DNA of 64,000 bases from Burkholderia sp052045245 (GTDB lineage: Bacteria; Pseudomonadota; Gammaproteobacteria; Burkholderiales; Burkholderiaceae): contig NZ_JBQEON010000003.1 in assembly GCF_052045245.1 (NCBI RefSeq), positions 248,001 to 312,000 on the forward strand, written 5' to 3'. The first letter of the stretch is position 1; every line of letters begins with the position of its first letter. Below are positions 32,508 through 41,191 of this stretch, in pieces. Below the pieces are notes generated by a model. It worked only from the letters and a program-made list of their open reading frames with translations, made no database searches and had not been told where the DNA came from. Made by a program: the position numbers and the translations under genes.

Positions 32508-33635
32508 ATGCCCGGCAATTCCCCCCCCTCGTCCTGCGATACGCCGCCCGTCGCCGATCCGGCCGCCAATCCGCTCGGGATGGCCGGGCTTGAATTCGTC
32601 GAGTTCGCGGCACCGGTGCCGGGCGCGCTCGCGCAACGCTTCGAGCAGCTCGGGTTCAAGGCGATCGCGCGCCATGTCAGCAAGCACGTCACGCTGTACC
32701 GCCAAGGGCAGATGCAGTTCCTGATCAACGCCGAGCCCGATTCGTTCGCCGCGCGCTACGCGGAGGAATACGGGACGGGGGTGTGCGCGATCGGACTGCG
32801 CGTGGCCAGCGCACGGCGCGCGTTCGAGCGTGCGATCGAGCTTGGCGCGTGGGCGTTCGAGGGCGAGCGCATCGGGGTCGGCGAGTTGAAGATTCCCGCG
32901 ATCCAGGGGATCGGCGATTCGCACCTCTATTTCGTCGACCGCTGGCGCGGGCGGGACGGCCAGCGCGGCGGCGTCGGCGACATCTCGATCTTCGACATCG
33001 ATTTCCGGCCGATCGACATCGCGACCGCGCATACCGATCTCGACTGCGTGGGCACCGGCCTGCAGCAGGTCGATCATTTCACGCAGACGGTCGGCGCGGG
33101 GCGCATGCGCGAGTGGCTCGACTTCTACCACGACCTGCTGCATTTCCGTGAAATCCACGAAATCGACGCGCACTGGCACGTATCGGAAGAATCGCGCGTG
33201 ATGGTGTCGCCGTGCGGCGCGCTGCGGATTCCGGTCTATGAGGAGGGCACGCGGCGCACCGAGCTGATGCACGCGTATTTGCCGGATCATCCGGGCGAAG
33301 GCGTCCAGCACGTCGCGCTGGCGACCGACGACATCCTCGCGAGCGTCGATGCACTGCGCGCGAACGGCGTGGAATTCATCGAGCCGCCGGCACGCTACTA
33401 CGACGAAGTCGATGCGCGGCTGCCGGGGCACGGCGTCGATCTCGATGCGCTGCGCCGCCGCGCGGTGCTGGTCGACGGCGAGATCGGCAGCGATGGTGCG
33501 CCGCGCCTGTTCTTTCAGACCTTCGTCAAGCGCCGGCCCGGCGAGATCTTCTTCGAGATCGTGCAGCGCCAGGGGCACCACGGATTCGGTGAAGGGAACC
33601 TCGCGGCGCTGGCCCGCGCCCGCGACGCGGGCTGA
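32508..33635 (+). CDS. hpd: 4-Hydroxyphenylpyruvate dioxygenase
   Basis: A protein of 375 residues with two vicinal-oxygen-chelate domains. The iron ligands are His190 (QQVDHFTQT), His268 (GVQHVALATD) and Glu350 (EIFFEIVQR), and the C-terminal closing helix region GFGEGNLAAL is intact. It converts 4-hydroxyphenylpyruvate to homogentisate in tyrosine catabolism. ATG 32508 with GGAGA just upstream is preferred over ATG 32490. Homogentisate dioxygenase is not nearby, so the pathway is split or this is a second copy. The divergent MHS transporter may import the substrate. Confidence 0.95.
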   Translation: MPGNSPPSSCDTPPVADPAANPLGMAGLEFVEFAAPVPGALAQRFEQLGFKAIARHVSKHVTLYRQGQMQFLINAEPDSFAARYAEEYGTGVCAIGLRVASARRAFERAIELGAWAFEGERIGVGELKIPAIQGIGDSHLYFVDRWRGRDGQRGGVGDISIFDIDFRPIDIATAHTDLDCVGTGLQQVDHFTQTVGAGRMREWLDFYHDLLHFREIHEIDAHWHVSEESRVMVSPCGALRIPVYEEGTRRTELMHAYLPDHPGEGVQHVALATDDILASVDALRANGVEFIEPPARYYDEVDARLPGHGVDLDALRRRAVLVDGEIGSDGAPRLFFQTFVKRRPGEIFFEIVQRQGHHGFGEGNLAALARARDAG

Positions 33636-33700
33636 ACGGCGGCGGCAGCGGCAGTCGTTGCGACCACGGCCACAAAAGCGGAATCAGGCGCCCCCCGACC

Positions 33701-34936
33701 TCACGCGCCCGCGGCCGGCATCCGGTTCGGCGCCGGGTCGTTCGGCGCCTTGAGCACGCACGCGGTACCGCCGGGCGTGTACATCGACACGACGCAGCGG
33801 TTGCATGACGTGCAGCCCGACTGCGCGATTCGTCCGTCGCGCAGCGCGTCCACGAAGCCCGGGTCGAACAGGAGCGCGCGCGCCAGCGCCACCGCGTCGA
33901 ACCCTTCGCGCATCGCCAGCGCGACATTCTCGCGCGAGCGCACGCCGCCGAGATAGGCGAGCGGCATCCGGACAGCCGCGCGCACTTTCTTCGAATGCTC
34001 GAGGAAATACATCTCGCGAAACGCGCCCAGCTTCGGCTCGGTGAGCTTCTGCAGCGTCATCGCGGTGCGCACGATCGCGTTGTCGGCATTCGCGCGCGCA
34101 TCGCCAGGCAGCGGGCTGCCGAACAGCTGCCATACCGATTCGACATTCATCCCGCCGCTCAGCAGGAGCAGGTGCGCGCCTTCGGCCTCGAGCCGCCGCG
34201 CGATCTCGCATGCGTCGTCGGCGGTGCCGCCGCCGCGCACGCCTTCGGTCACGCCGATCTTGCAGACCACGGCGAGATCGCGGCCGACCGCGTCGAGCAC
34301 ACGGCGCAGCACCTCGACGGGGAACGTCGCGCGCCGCGCCGCATCGCCGCCGTACGCGTCGCGGCGGCGGTTGTACAGCGGCGACAGGAACTGGCTCAGC
34401 AGATAGCCGTGCCCCATGTGGATCTCGACCGCGTCGAAGCCCGCGTCGCGGGCATGGCGTGCGGCCCGTGCGAATTCGTCGGCGATCGCGGTCATCTGGT
34501 CGCGCGTCATCGCCTGCTTCAGGAAACGGCCGCTCATCACGCCGACCTTGTTGAAGCCGCCCGACGCGCTCAACGGTCGCTTCGTCGACAGCGCCGGCAA
34601 GAACGTGAAGCAGCCGCCGTGCGTGATCTGAGCGGATGCCGCCGCACCGTGACGATGGACCGCGTCGGTAAGCGCGCGGAACTGCCTGATCGTCGGCCCA
34701 TCGAGCCGTGCCTGGTCGACGAACGTGCGGCCGTCGTCGCTGATCGCGCAGTACGCGACGGTCGTCAGCGCGGCGCCGCCTGCGGCGATGCGCTCGTGAA
34801 ACCCGACGAGCGCACGCGATGGCACGCCGTTCGGCGTCATCCCTTCGTTGGTCGCGGACTTGATCAGGCGGTTACGCAGCGACAGCGGGCCGATCTGCAG
34901 CGGGCTGAACGCGGTATCGAGCGCGGCGGGTTCCAT
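33701..34936 (-). CDS. Old Yellow Enzyme-type FMN oxidoreductase with cysteine cluster
   Basis: A protein of 411 residues, TIM-barrel OYE family: SPLQIGPLSLRNRLIKSATN, AQITHGGCFTF, DAVEIHMGHGYLLSQFLSPL (substrate-binding His pair variant), PLAYLGGVRSR and DAVALARALLFDP (FMN phosphate loop). The C-terminus has GCTSCNRCVVSMYTPGGTAC, a Cys pattern like the 4Fe-4S site of 2,4-dienoyl-CoA reductase, yet the flavin/NADPH domain that normally follows is absent. It likely reduces an enone or dienoyl substrate with electrons from a separate partner. ATG 34936 chosen. Confidence 0.88.
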   Translation of the reverse strand: MEPAALDTAFSPLQIGPLSLRNRLIKSATNEGMTPNGVPSRALVGFHERIAAGGAALTTVAYCAISDDGRTFVDQARLDGPTIRQFRALTDAVHRHGAAASAQITHGGCFTFLPALSTKRPLSASGGFNKVGVMSGRFLKQAMTRDQMTAIADEFARAARHARDAGFDAVEIHMGHGYLLSQFLSPLYNRRRDAYGGDAARRATFPVEVLRRVLDAVGRDLAVVCKIGVTEGVRGGGTADDACEIARRLEAEGAHLLLLSGGMNVESVWQLFGSPLPGDARANADNAIVRTAMTLQKLTEPKLGAFREMYFLEHSKKVRAAVRMPLAYLGGVRSRENVALAMREGFDAVALARALLFDPGFVDALRDGRIAQSGCTSCNRCVVSMYTPGGTACVLKAPNDPAPNRMPAAGA

Positions 34937-35106
34937 GTCGGGCGGGCATCGGGAATGGGCACGGCGACCATTGTGCGGAGTCGGTGCCGGGGCGCATCGT
35001 CCACGTGGATGATCCGACGCCGGGCGTGCGGGGGCACGCACCCGCGCTGCTCCCGCGAATGATTCTTTCCAGGCGGTGAACGTGCGTTATCCAGCGTGAG
35101 CGGGCC

Positions 35107-36447
35107 CTAGTCGACCGCGCCCAGCTTGCGCGCCAGGCGGCGCATCCCGTCGAAGATCGCATCGGCCACGTCCGCCGGGAAGCCCGCTGGAATGCGCGAC
35201 GCGACATCGGCGATCACCTGCCCGGTGCGTGCGGCCACGTCGGCCATGGCGGCGCGCACGTCGGCTTCGGTCAGACCGACGCGCGCGCCTTGCGCGATCC
35301 AGTGACGCGGCTGGATGTCGCCGATCACGTAATGGCGATTCTTGCCGCACACGGCCATCGCGAGCCGCGCGCGCCGCGGCGGGAGCTGGTTGCGCCGCGT
35401 GCCGATGATCGGGTGCGCGGACAGCACGTCGTACAGCGGCGTGCTGCGGTACGTGTTGCCCGGCAGATGCGCGATGCTGAAATTCTTCGCGTGGCCGTCG
35501 ATGGCCGCGAGCACCCAGAACACGAGCTGGGTGACGAAGAAATTCATCCGGTCCTGAGCGGCATCGGCGGAATTCGCCAGGATGCCCATGATCGTCGCGA
35601 TGCCCGGGCCGCCGTCGGATTCGTATTTCGCGGCCGACGGCGTGCCGGTCGCCTGGCACATGTCCTCCTGCGGCAGCCGCAGGATCCACGTGCCATCGCG
35701 AGAGGGCCGGCGGTCGAAGCGCTCGACGATCAACGCCTTCTGATCGTCGAACCGGCCGATGTCGCAGGCGGCGACCGGCAGGCCGTAGGCCGCGACGATC
35801 TTCGAACACAGCCATTCGTTCTCGACCGACGTCCGCATGTCGGCCTGCATGTTGCCGACACGCCCCAGCGGCAGCTTGAAGATATGCGTGGTCGGCGTGC
35901 TGCCCGACGGCAGCAGCCAGCGGCCGCCGCGGCGCAGCAGCGCGGTCTTTTCCTGCGCGCCGGCGATCGACAGCCGCAGCTCGCCCTCCGGCTCCGCGTG
36001 GCCGGGCAGCGGCGCGGCGGTCGCGTGGCGCAGCACGTCGGCCACGGCCGCGTCGTCGAGCACGGTGCCGTCGATCGCTTGCAGGTCGACGGGCGTCTCG
36101 TCGGGCGGCAGCAGTTGCAGCGCACCGACGCAATCGCGGCCGATCGACGCGAGCAACTCGAACGGCGCCGTCGAGCCGAGCCGGTAGCGCTGGGCGATGC
36201 GGCGGCGGATCGACTGGCTGTCCGGCAGCAGGTTGTCGAAGTAGTCGGCGACGATCGCGCCCTGATGCGGCTGGTTGCCGGGCGTGAACGGCAACGACAG
36301 CGACAGCGGACGCCCCTGCGGATCGTCGATCCACGCCGGCAGGTAGACGAGGCGTTCGACGCCGCGCCGGACTTCCCAGTAGCCGACCGGGATGCCGTTC
36401 ATCCACAGGTCGAGGCGATTGAGGCGAGGGCGGCGGACCATCGTCAC
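35107..36447 (-). CDS. hipA: HipA-type serine/threonine kinase toxin
   Basis: A protein of about 446 residues. N-subdomain ~10-120, then the kinase core: LSIAGAQEKTALL (nucleotide loop), STPTTHIFKLP, and the catalytic segment AAIDGHAKNFSIAH with the metal-binding LYDVLSAHP. HipA phosphorylates glutamyl-tRNA synthetase in E. coli, causing dormancy and antibiotic tolerance. The GTG start (36447) overlaps the TGA of hipB; GGAGG serves either this GTG or the ATG at 36441. It forms a module with hipB just upstream. Confidence 0.95.
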   Translation of the reverse strand: MTMVRRPRLNRLDLWMNGIPVGYWEVRRGVERLVYLPAWIDDPQGRPLSLSLPFTPGNQPHQGAIVADYFDNLLPDSQSIRRRIAQRYRLGSTAPFELLASIGRDCVGALQLLPPDETPVDLQAIDGTVLDDAAVADVLRHATAAPLPGHAEPEGELRLSIAGAQEKTALLRRGGRWLLPSGSTPTTHIFKLPLGRVGNMQADMRTSVENEWLCSKIVAAYGLPVAACDIGRFDDQKALIVERFDRRPSRDGTWILRLPQEDMCQATGTPSAAKYESDGGPGIATIMGILANSADAAQDRMNFFVTQLVFWVLAAIDGHAKNFSIAHLPGNTYRSTPLYDVLSAHPIIGTRRNQLPPRRARLAMAVCGKNRHYVIGDIQPRHWIAQGARVGLTEADVRAAMADVAARTGQVIADVASRIPAGFPADVADAIFDGMRRLARKLGAVD

Positions 36448-36872
36448 CAGTCCTCCCGTTTCGCGCCGCCGGGCTTGCCGGGCTTCGCCGAGGCCGGCCG
36501 TTTCCGTGCGGCGGCAGCGGCCGGAGCCTGCGCGGCAGCCGGCGAACGGGCCGGCGTAACGGGCATGTCCGGCATATCGGGCGCGTGCCGGCGCGTGGCC
36601 GGCACGCGCCTGGCGGGAACCGGCGCGGCCGCGCCGGGTGCAGTTCCTTCGTCCGGCGTGCCCGGGTCGAGTGTCAGGCGCACGCCGAGCACGTTCAGCA
36701 CCTTGAACAGCCGGTCGATGCTGACCGCGGACGGATTGGCTTCGAGCTGTGCATACGACTGCTGCGTGACGCCGAGGCGGGCGGCGAGTTGCGCCTGCGT
36801 GAACCCCGCCGACTTCCGGAAGCCGACGAGGATCGGGCGCAACTGGCTCAAGGTCTGGACAGGGAATGCCAT
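36444..36872 (-). CDS. hipB: HipB-type antitoxin with long basic/Pro-Ala tail
   Basis: A protein of 142 residues. An XRE helix-turn-helix occupies ~8-65 (LVGFRKSAGFTQAQLAARLG then TQQSYAQLEANPSAVSIDRL). The remaining ~75 residues are Pro/Ala/Lys-rich and likely disordered; HipB of E. coli has only a short tail. It represses the operon and binds HipA. ATG 36872 with GGAGAG is chosen, because the upstream extension reads through the operator zone. The nested inverted repeat at 36888-36988 begins 16 bases upstream. Confidence 0.92.
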   Translation of the reverse strand: MAFPVQTLSQLRPILVGFRKSAGFTQAQLAARLGVTQQSYAQLEANPSAVSIDRLFKVLNVLGVRLTLDPGTPDEGTAPGAAAPVPARRVPATRRHAPDMPDMPVTPARSPAAAQAPAAAAARKRPASAKPGKPGGAKREDW

Positions 36873-36887
36873 GGGCTCTCCGCGCAA

Positions 36888-36988
36888 TGACAGGCGATCG
36901 TTTGTAATCGGAAAATACAGTCTATGGTATGTATCGTAAAAATACAAATCCGAGACTGTATCTCATAAAAACAAACGATAGCCTGTCA
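36888..36988. promoter_or_regulatory. Nested inverted repeats, probable HipB operator
   Basis: Outer arms 36888-36905 (TGACAGGCGATCGTTTGT) and 36971-36988 match as reverse complements at 17 of 18. Inner arms 36915-36923 (ATACAGTCT) and 36953-36961 (AGACTGTAT) match perfectly. Both pairs share the same centre (36938) and the same 9-base gap between outer and inner arms. The centre is AT-rich, as for a promoter. Confidence 0.75.
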
Positions 36989-37046
36989 GGCGGAAACGCC
37001 GCGAGCTGGCGCGACGACGCGCGTGCCGGACGCCGTCAGCCGCGCA

Positions 37047-38171
37047 TCACGCCGCCCGCAGCGGGCTCCCCTGCGCGGCACGCGCGCTTTCCGGATCGTC
37101 GTCGCCAAGCGGGATGAACGCCATGATTTCCAGATCGTGCCCCGACAGTGCCGGCAGCCGGAACGGGCTCGACAGCACGTTCAGCCGCCGCACGCCGAGC
37201 TCGCGCAGGATCTGCGACCCGATCCCCGACACGCGGCCGTCGCGGCGCGCATGGCCGGCCGGCGTTCGCAGCGCGTCGCCGCGCAGGTCGCAGTCGAGCA
37301 GCACCGCGACGCCGCAGCCGGCCGCATCGATGCGCTGCAGCGCCGCGTGCAGCGGCCACGAATGCGCGGACGGCTCCGCATCGAGCAGGTCGAGCAGCGA
37401 ATGGCATTCGTGCACGCGTGTCAGCACGGGCGCCGCCGGATGTGGCTCGCCGCGCACCAGCGCGAGATGCGGCGCGCCGTGCACGGTGTCGCGATACTCG
37501 ATCGCGCGGAACCGGCCCCACGGCGTATGCAACGGCCGTTCGCCGACTCGCTCGACGAGCGATTCGTGCTCGCGGCGGTAATGGATCAGATCCGCGATCG
37601 TGCCGATCTTCAGGCCGTGCTGCGCGGCGAACGTCTTCAGCTCGGGCAGGCGCGCCATCGTGCCGTCGTCGTTCATCACCTCGCAGATCACCGACGCGGG
37701 CGTGAGCCCGGCGAGCGCAGCGAGATCGCAGCCGGCCTCGGTGTGCCCCGCGCGCACCAGCACGCCGCCCGGGCGCGCGGCGATCGGAAACACGTGGCCG
37801 GGCTGCACGAGATCGTCGGGGCGCGCGCCCGAGCGAACCGCCGCGCGGATCGTCCGCGCGCGATCGGCCGCCGAAATGCCGGTCGTCACGCCTTCGGCCG
37901 CCTCGATGCTGACGGTGAACGCGGTGCCGAACGGCGTGCCGTCGTGATCGGCCATCGGCGGCAGCCTCAGTTGCTCGCAGCGCGCGGCGGTCAGCGTCAG
38001 GCAGATCAGCCCGCGTCCGAAGCGGGCCATGAAGTTGATCGCTTCGGGCGTCACGTGATCGGCCGCGATCACGAGATCGCCTTCGTTTTCGCGATCCTCT
38101 TCGTCGACGAGCAGGACCATTCGCCCCGCACGCAGCTCGTCGACGATTTCCAGCGTACTGGCGAGCGTCAT
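37047..38171 (-). CDS. ribBA: RibBA-type protein: active RibB half, degenerate GTP cyclohydrolase II half
   Basis: A protein of 374 residues. The first ~205 are 3,4-dihydroxy-2-butanone-4-phosphate synthase with DEEDRENEGDLVIAADHVTP, GVTTGISAADRA and HTEAGCDLAALAGL intact. The second half follows the GTP cyclohydrolase II fold but lacks the zinc-binding Cys set: at the position of the normal C-x2-G-x5-C-x-C it reads VHECHSLLDLLDAE. So only the RibB reaction of riboflavin synthesis is expected. Its ATG overlaps the stop of the esterase gene (38168-38171). Confidence 0.9.
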   Translation of the reverse strand: MTLASTLEIVDELRAGRMVLLVDEEDRENEGDLVIAADHVTPEAINFMARFGRGLICLTLTAARCEQLRLPPMADHDGTPFGTAFTVSIEAAEGVTTGISAADRARTIRAAVRSGARPDDLVQPGHVFPIAARPGGVLVRAGHTEAGCDLAALAGLTPASVICEVMNDDGTMARLPELKTFAAQHGLKIGTIADLIHYRREHESLVERVGERPLHTPWGRFRAIEYRDTVHGAPHLALVRGEPHPAAPVLTRVHECHSLLDLLDAEPSAHSWPLHAALQRIDAAGCGVAVLLDCDLRGDALRTPAGHARRDGRVSGIGSQILRELGVRRLNVLSSPFRLPALSGHDLEIMAFIPLGDDDPESARAAQGSPLRAA

Positions 38172-39106
38172 GGCGCCTCCGTCGCGTCGAATGCGCGGCG
38201 CAGCGCGTCGGCGCCGAACGTCAGCACGCGGTCGGCCGCGTCGACCGCGCCGAGCATGCTCGCGAAGCCGTGCAACTGGCCCGGCCAGCGCACGAGCGAC
38301 ACCGGCGTGCCGGCCTGTGCGAGACGCAACGCATACGTTTCGGCCTCGTCGCGCAGCGGATCGAATTCCGCGCTGACGATGGTGGCCGGCGCCGCGCCTG
38401 ACACGTCCACCACGGCAAGCGGGCTCGCAAGCGGCGAGGCGCGATCGGCGCCGTCGTCGAAATACTGGCGCTTGAACCAGCGCATCGCGTCCGCCGTCAG
38501 GAAATAGCCTTCGCCGAGCGATTCGTACGACGGATGCTCGGTCGCGCAATCGACGACCGGATACAGCAGCAACTGGTGCGCGATCGCGATGCCCGAGCCG
38601 CGCAACTGCAGCGCGGCGACCGCGGCCAGGTTGCCGCCCGCGCTGTCGCCGGCCACGGCGAGCGCGCCGCCACGCGCGCCGAGATCGCGTGCGCTGGCAG
38701 CGGCCCAGCGCACCGCATCGCACGCATCCTGCGCGGCCGCCGGGAAGCGCGCTTCGGGCGCGAGCCGGTAATCGACCGACAGCACGAGCGTGCGTGCCCG
38801 TCTGGCGAGGCTGCGGCACAGGTTCGCGTGCGAGTCGATGCCGCACGCGACGAAACCGCCGCCGTGGAAAAACACGGTCAGCGGCAGCGGTCCGGCGGCG
38901 TCGGGTCGATACAGTCGTGCGGATAACCGACGACCCGGCGCGGGGATCTGCCAGTCCTCTTCAGCGGCAATCGCGTCGCCGGGCGCGAACGCGCTGCTTC
39001 CGGCGAGACTCGCGCGGTACGCGGAAACGGTGAGTTGATCGAAATCGATCGCGGGCGCGTGGGCAAGCGCGGCGAGCAGCGCCTGCGCCTGAGGGTCGAG
39101 CGGCAT
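38168..39106 (-). CDS. HSL-family alpha/beta hydrolase (esterase)
   Basis: A protein of 312 residues of the hormone-sensitive-lipase family. Oxyanion motif FFHGGGFVACG, nucleophile elbow AVAGDSAGGNLAA, catalytic Asp in SAEFDPLRDEAE and His in GQLHGFASM are all present. There is no signal peptide, so it is cytosolic. It hydrolyses short acyl or aryl esters in family members. It is translationally coupled to the downstream RibBA gene, an unexpected partner. The natural substrate is unknown. Confidence 0.93.
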   Translation of the reverse strand: MPLDPQAQALLAALAHAPAIDFDQLTVSAYRASLAGSSAFAPGDAIAAEEDWQIPAPGRRLSARLYRPDAAGPLPLTVFFHGGGFVACGIDSHANLCRSLARRARTLVLSVDYRLAPEARFPAAAQDACDAVRWAAASARDLGARGGALAVAGDSAGGNLAAVAALQLRGSGIAIAHQLLLYPVVDCATEHPSYESLGEGYFLTADAMRWFKRQYFDDGADRASPLASPLAVVDVSGAAPATIVSAEFDPLRDEAETYALRLAQAGTPVSLVRWPGQLHGFASMLGAVDAADRVLTFGADALRRAFDATEAP

Positions 39107-39387
39107 GGGAACTCCTGTCTGAATCGGATGCGGTCTGAATCAGGTAAACCCGTGTCGCGGTTTTCCCTGAGCCCGCGCCGGACGCTTGCCGGCACGGCCT
39201 GACGGGCATTCCAGCGCAGCAGGCAGGCCGCCACATCATCCGATTGGACGATGGTTCACGCGCCCGGATAGCCAAAGCTCACCATTCAGTGAATGTCCCG
39301 ATGACGCCGGAATTAAGACGCGTCTTAATCATGGCGGCGCGGACGAATCGCACCGACAACGAGTTGCATGGAGGATGGAGCGTGTTG

Positions 39388-40578
39388 ATGGAGACGAGAT
39401 GGGCCCCGCAAGAGAGCCAGCCAACCCGCGATGAGGCCGACATCGGCGTCGCGGATTTCAGCGAGCTGATGGCGCGCATCTACCAGGGCCCGCTGGAAAC
39501 GCCGCCGTGGGCGGGTGCGCTCGAGCTGGTTCGCCGGTTGCTGCAGGCGAACTACGTGACGCTGATCCTGCGTGCGGCCGCGAGCGACCGTCGCGCGCCG
39601 CTGTCCGTGCATGCGTCGGAATTCGGTCCGGTCGTGCCGGGCGACGGCGAGGCGTCGTACAACAACTACTACTATTCGCTCGACCCGTTCGTCGGCCTGC
39701 CGGCTGATCGCGTGGTCACGGTCGACGAGGTGTTCGGCGATACGGGCTGGCTGTCGAGCGAGCTGTACAAGCAGTTCCTGGAGCCGCAGGACGTGCGCTA
39801 TATCCTCGGCGCCGACCTGCGCACGTCGTCGGGCGTCGAATGCCGGTTCCGCGTGTGCCGCAATCATGCGTCGAAGCAGTTCTCCGCGCGCGACAGAGCG
39901 ATCTGCGCACTGCTGCTGCCGCACCTGAAGCGCGCGGTCGAACTGCATTCGCGGCTCGACACGGCCGAGGTCGAGCGGTCGATCTACGCGAACGCGATCA
40001 ACCGGATGCAGATCGGCACGATCACGCTCGACGAGAACGGCACGATCATCGACACGAACAGCGTCGCAGACGAGATCCTCAAGCAGAACAACGGCCTGAC
40101 GATTGCGCGCGGCACGATCGAGGCGACCGGCGCACAGGAGAACCGCACGCTCAAGCGGCTGATCCGCCACGCGGTGATGGGGCACCACGGCACGGCCGCG
40201 GCGATCGTCGAGGCGATGCCGATCACGCGCGGTTTCGACAAGCCGCGCCTCGGGCTGCTGGTGCGTACCGTGCTGCTGTCCGACTGGTCGGAGGACAACC
40301 GGCGCCGGCCGGCCGTCACGCTGTTCCTGCGCGACCCCGATCGCAAGCCGCAGGGCGCGCAGGAAATCATCCGCAAGCTGTTCGACCTGACGCCCGCCGA
40401 AACGTCGCTCGCGCTGCTGCTGACGAACGGGCTCACGCTCGAGGAAGCGGCGGAAGAGTCGGGGATCAGCAAGAACACCGCGCGCACGCATCTGCGCGCG
40501 ATCTTCTCGAAGACGGGCGTGACGCGCCAGGCGACGCTCGTGCGGATCCTGCTCGGGAGCGTGGTGCCACTGGGTTGA
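39388..40578 (+). CDS. LuxR-family transcriptional regulator
   Basis: A protein of about 396 residues. The C-terminal LuxR helix-turn-helix (~325-390) reads LFDLTPAETSLALLLTNGLT and SGISKNTARTHLRAIFSK. The N-terminal ~300 residues have a PAS/GAF-like look (IYANAINRMQIGTITLDENG then IIDTNSVADEIL) but lack an acyl-homoserine-lactone pocket or receiver aspartate, so it is an orphan regulator with an unknown ligand. GGAG seven bases before ATG 39388 sets the start, though the frame opens at 39244. It is divergent from the esterase-ribBA operon and may control it. Confidence 0.88.
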   Translation: METRWAPQESQPTRDEADIGVADFSELMARIYQGPLETPPWAGALELVRRLLQANYVTLILRAAASDRRAPLSVHASEFGPVVPGDGEASYNNYYYSLDPFVGLPADRVVTVDEVFGDTGWLSSELYKQFLEPQDVRYILGADLRTSSGVECRFRVCRNHASKQFSARDRAICALLLPHLKRAVELHSRLDTAEVERSIYANAINRMQIGTITLDENGTIIDTNSVADEILKQNNGLTIARGTIEATGAQENRTLKRLIRHAVMGHHGTAAAIVEAMPITRGFDKPRLGLLVRTVLLSDWSEDNRRRPAVTLFLRDPDRKPQGAQEIIRKLFDLTPAETSLALLLTNGLTLEEAAEESGISKNTARTHLRAIFSKTGVTRQATLVRILLGSVVPLG

Positions 40579-40756
40579 CCAACGGCTGCACGTCGTACGC
40601 CACCGCATCGATATCGCGAGCATTCGTCTGCCGATACCGCGACTGCGGTCGGCATGCGTGCGGCAATACGATCGCAACAGCATGATGTCAGCGAGGCTCG
40701 CGCGGTGCGAGCCTCTTTCGTTTGATGTGCCGACCGCGCGCCCGTTGCCTCGTCGC

Positions 40757-41134
40757 TTACTTCAGCAGCGCGAGCAGGTCGTCCAGCGATTGACGGCAGG
40801 CGGCGGCGTCGGGCTTGTCGGCACGCAGCGCGGCGAGCGCACGGTCGATCGCCTTGTCGATCACATGCCAGTCGGCGGCCGAACGCGGCTTCAACGACGG
40901 TTCCGCATCGTCCCATTTCGTTTCGAGATCCTTGATGCGGGTTTTCGCGCCCGGGAGATTGCCTGCGTCGACGAGTTTCCGGGTGTCCGTCACGATGGTG
41001 CGGAACCCGGACAGGTCGCCCAGTTTCGCAGCGGTAGCGGTTGCCGCGTAGGCGGGCGAGACGAGAATCGTCGAAACGGGGCCTGCGGCGAGTGCCGCGA
41101 CGACGGAGACGAGCATCAGTTTGCGAGCGCGCAT
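40757..41134 (-). CDS. Small secreted hypothetical protein
   Basis: A protein of 125 residues with a signal peptide (LMLVSVVAALAAGPVSTILV, cut after AYA). The mature part is helical: LSGFRTIVTDTRKLVDAGNL, RIKDLETKWDDAEPSLKPRS and AIDRALAALRADKP. No family name recognised. AAGGA before ATG 41134 supports the start. It lies 57 bases downstream of the COG4705-type membrane protein on the same strand, a likely two-gene operon. Confidence 0.8.
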   Translation of the reverse strand: MRARKLMLVSVVAALAAGPVSTILVSPAYAATATAAKLGDLSGFRTIVTDTRKLVDAGNLPGAKTRIKDLETKWDDAEPSLKPRSAADWHVIDKAIDRALAALRADKPDAAACRQSLDDLLALLK

Positions 41135-41191
41135 TTCATTTCCTTTGAGTGGTCGGACGGTGGAGTGCAACAAGACAGGACAACGCAGCGA

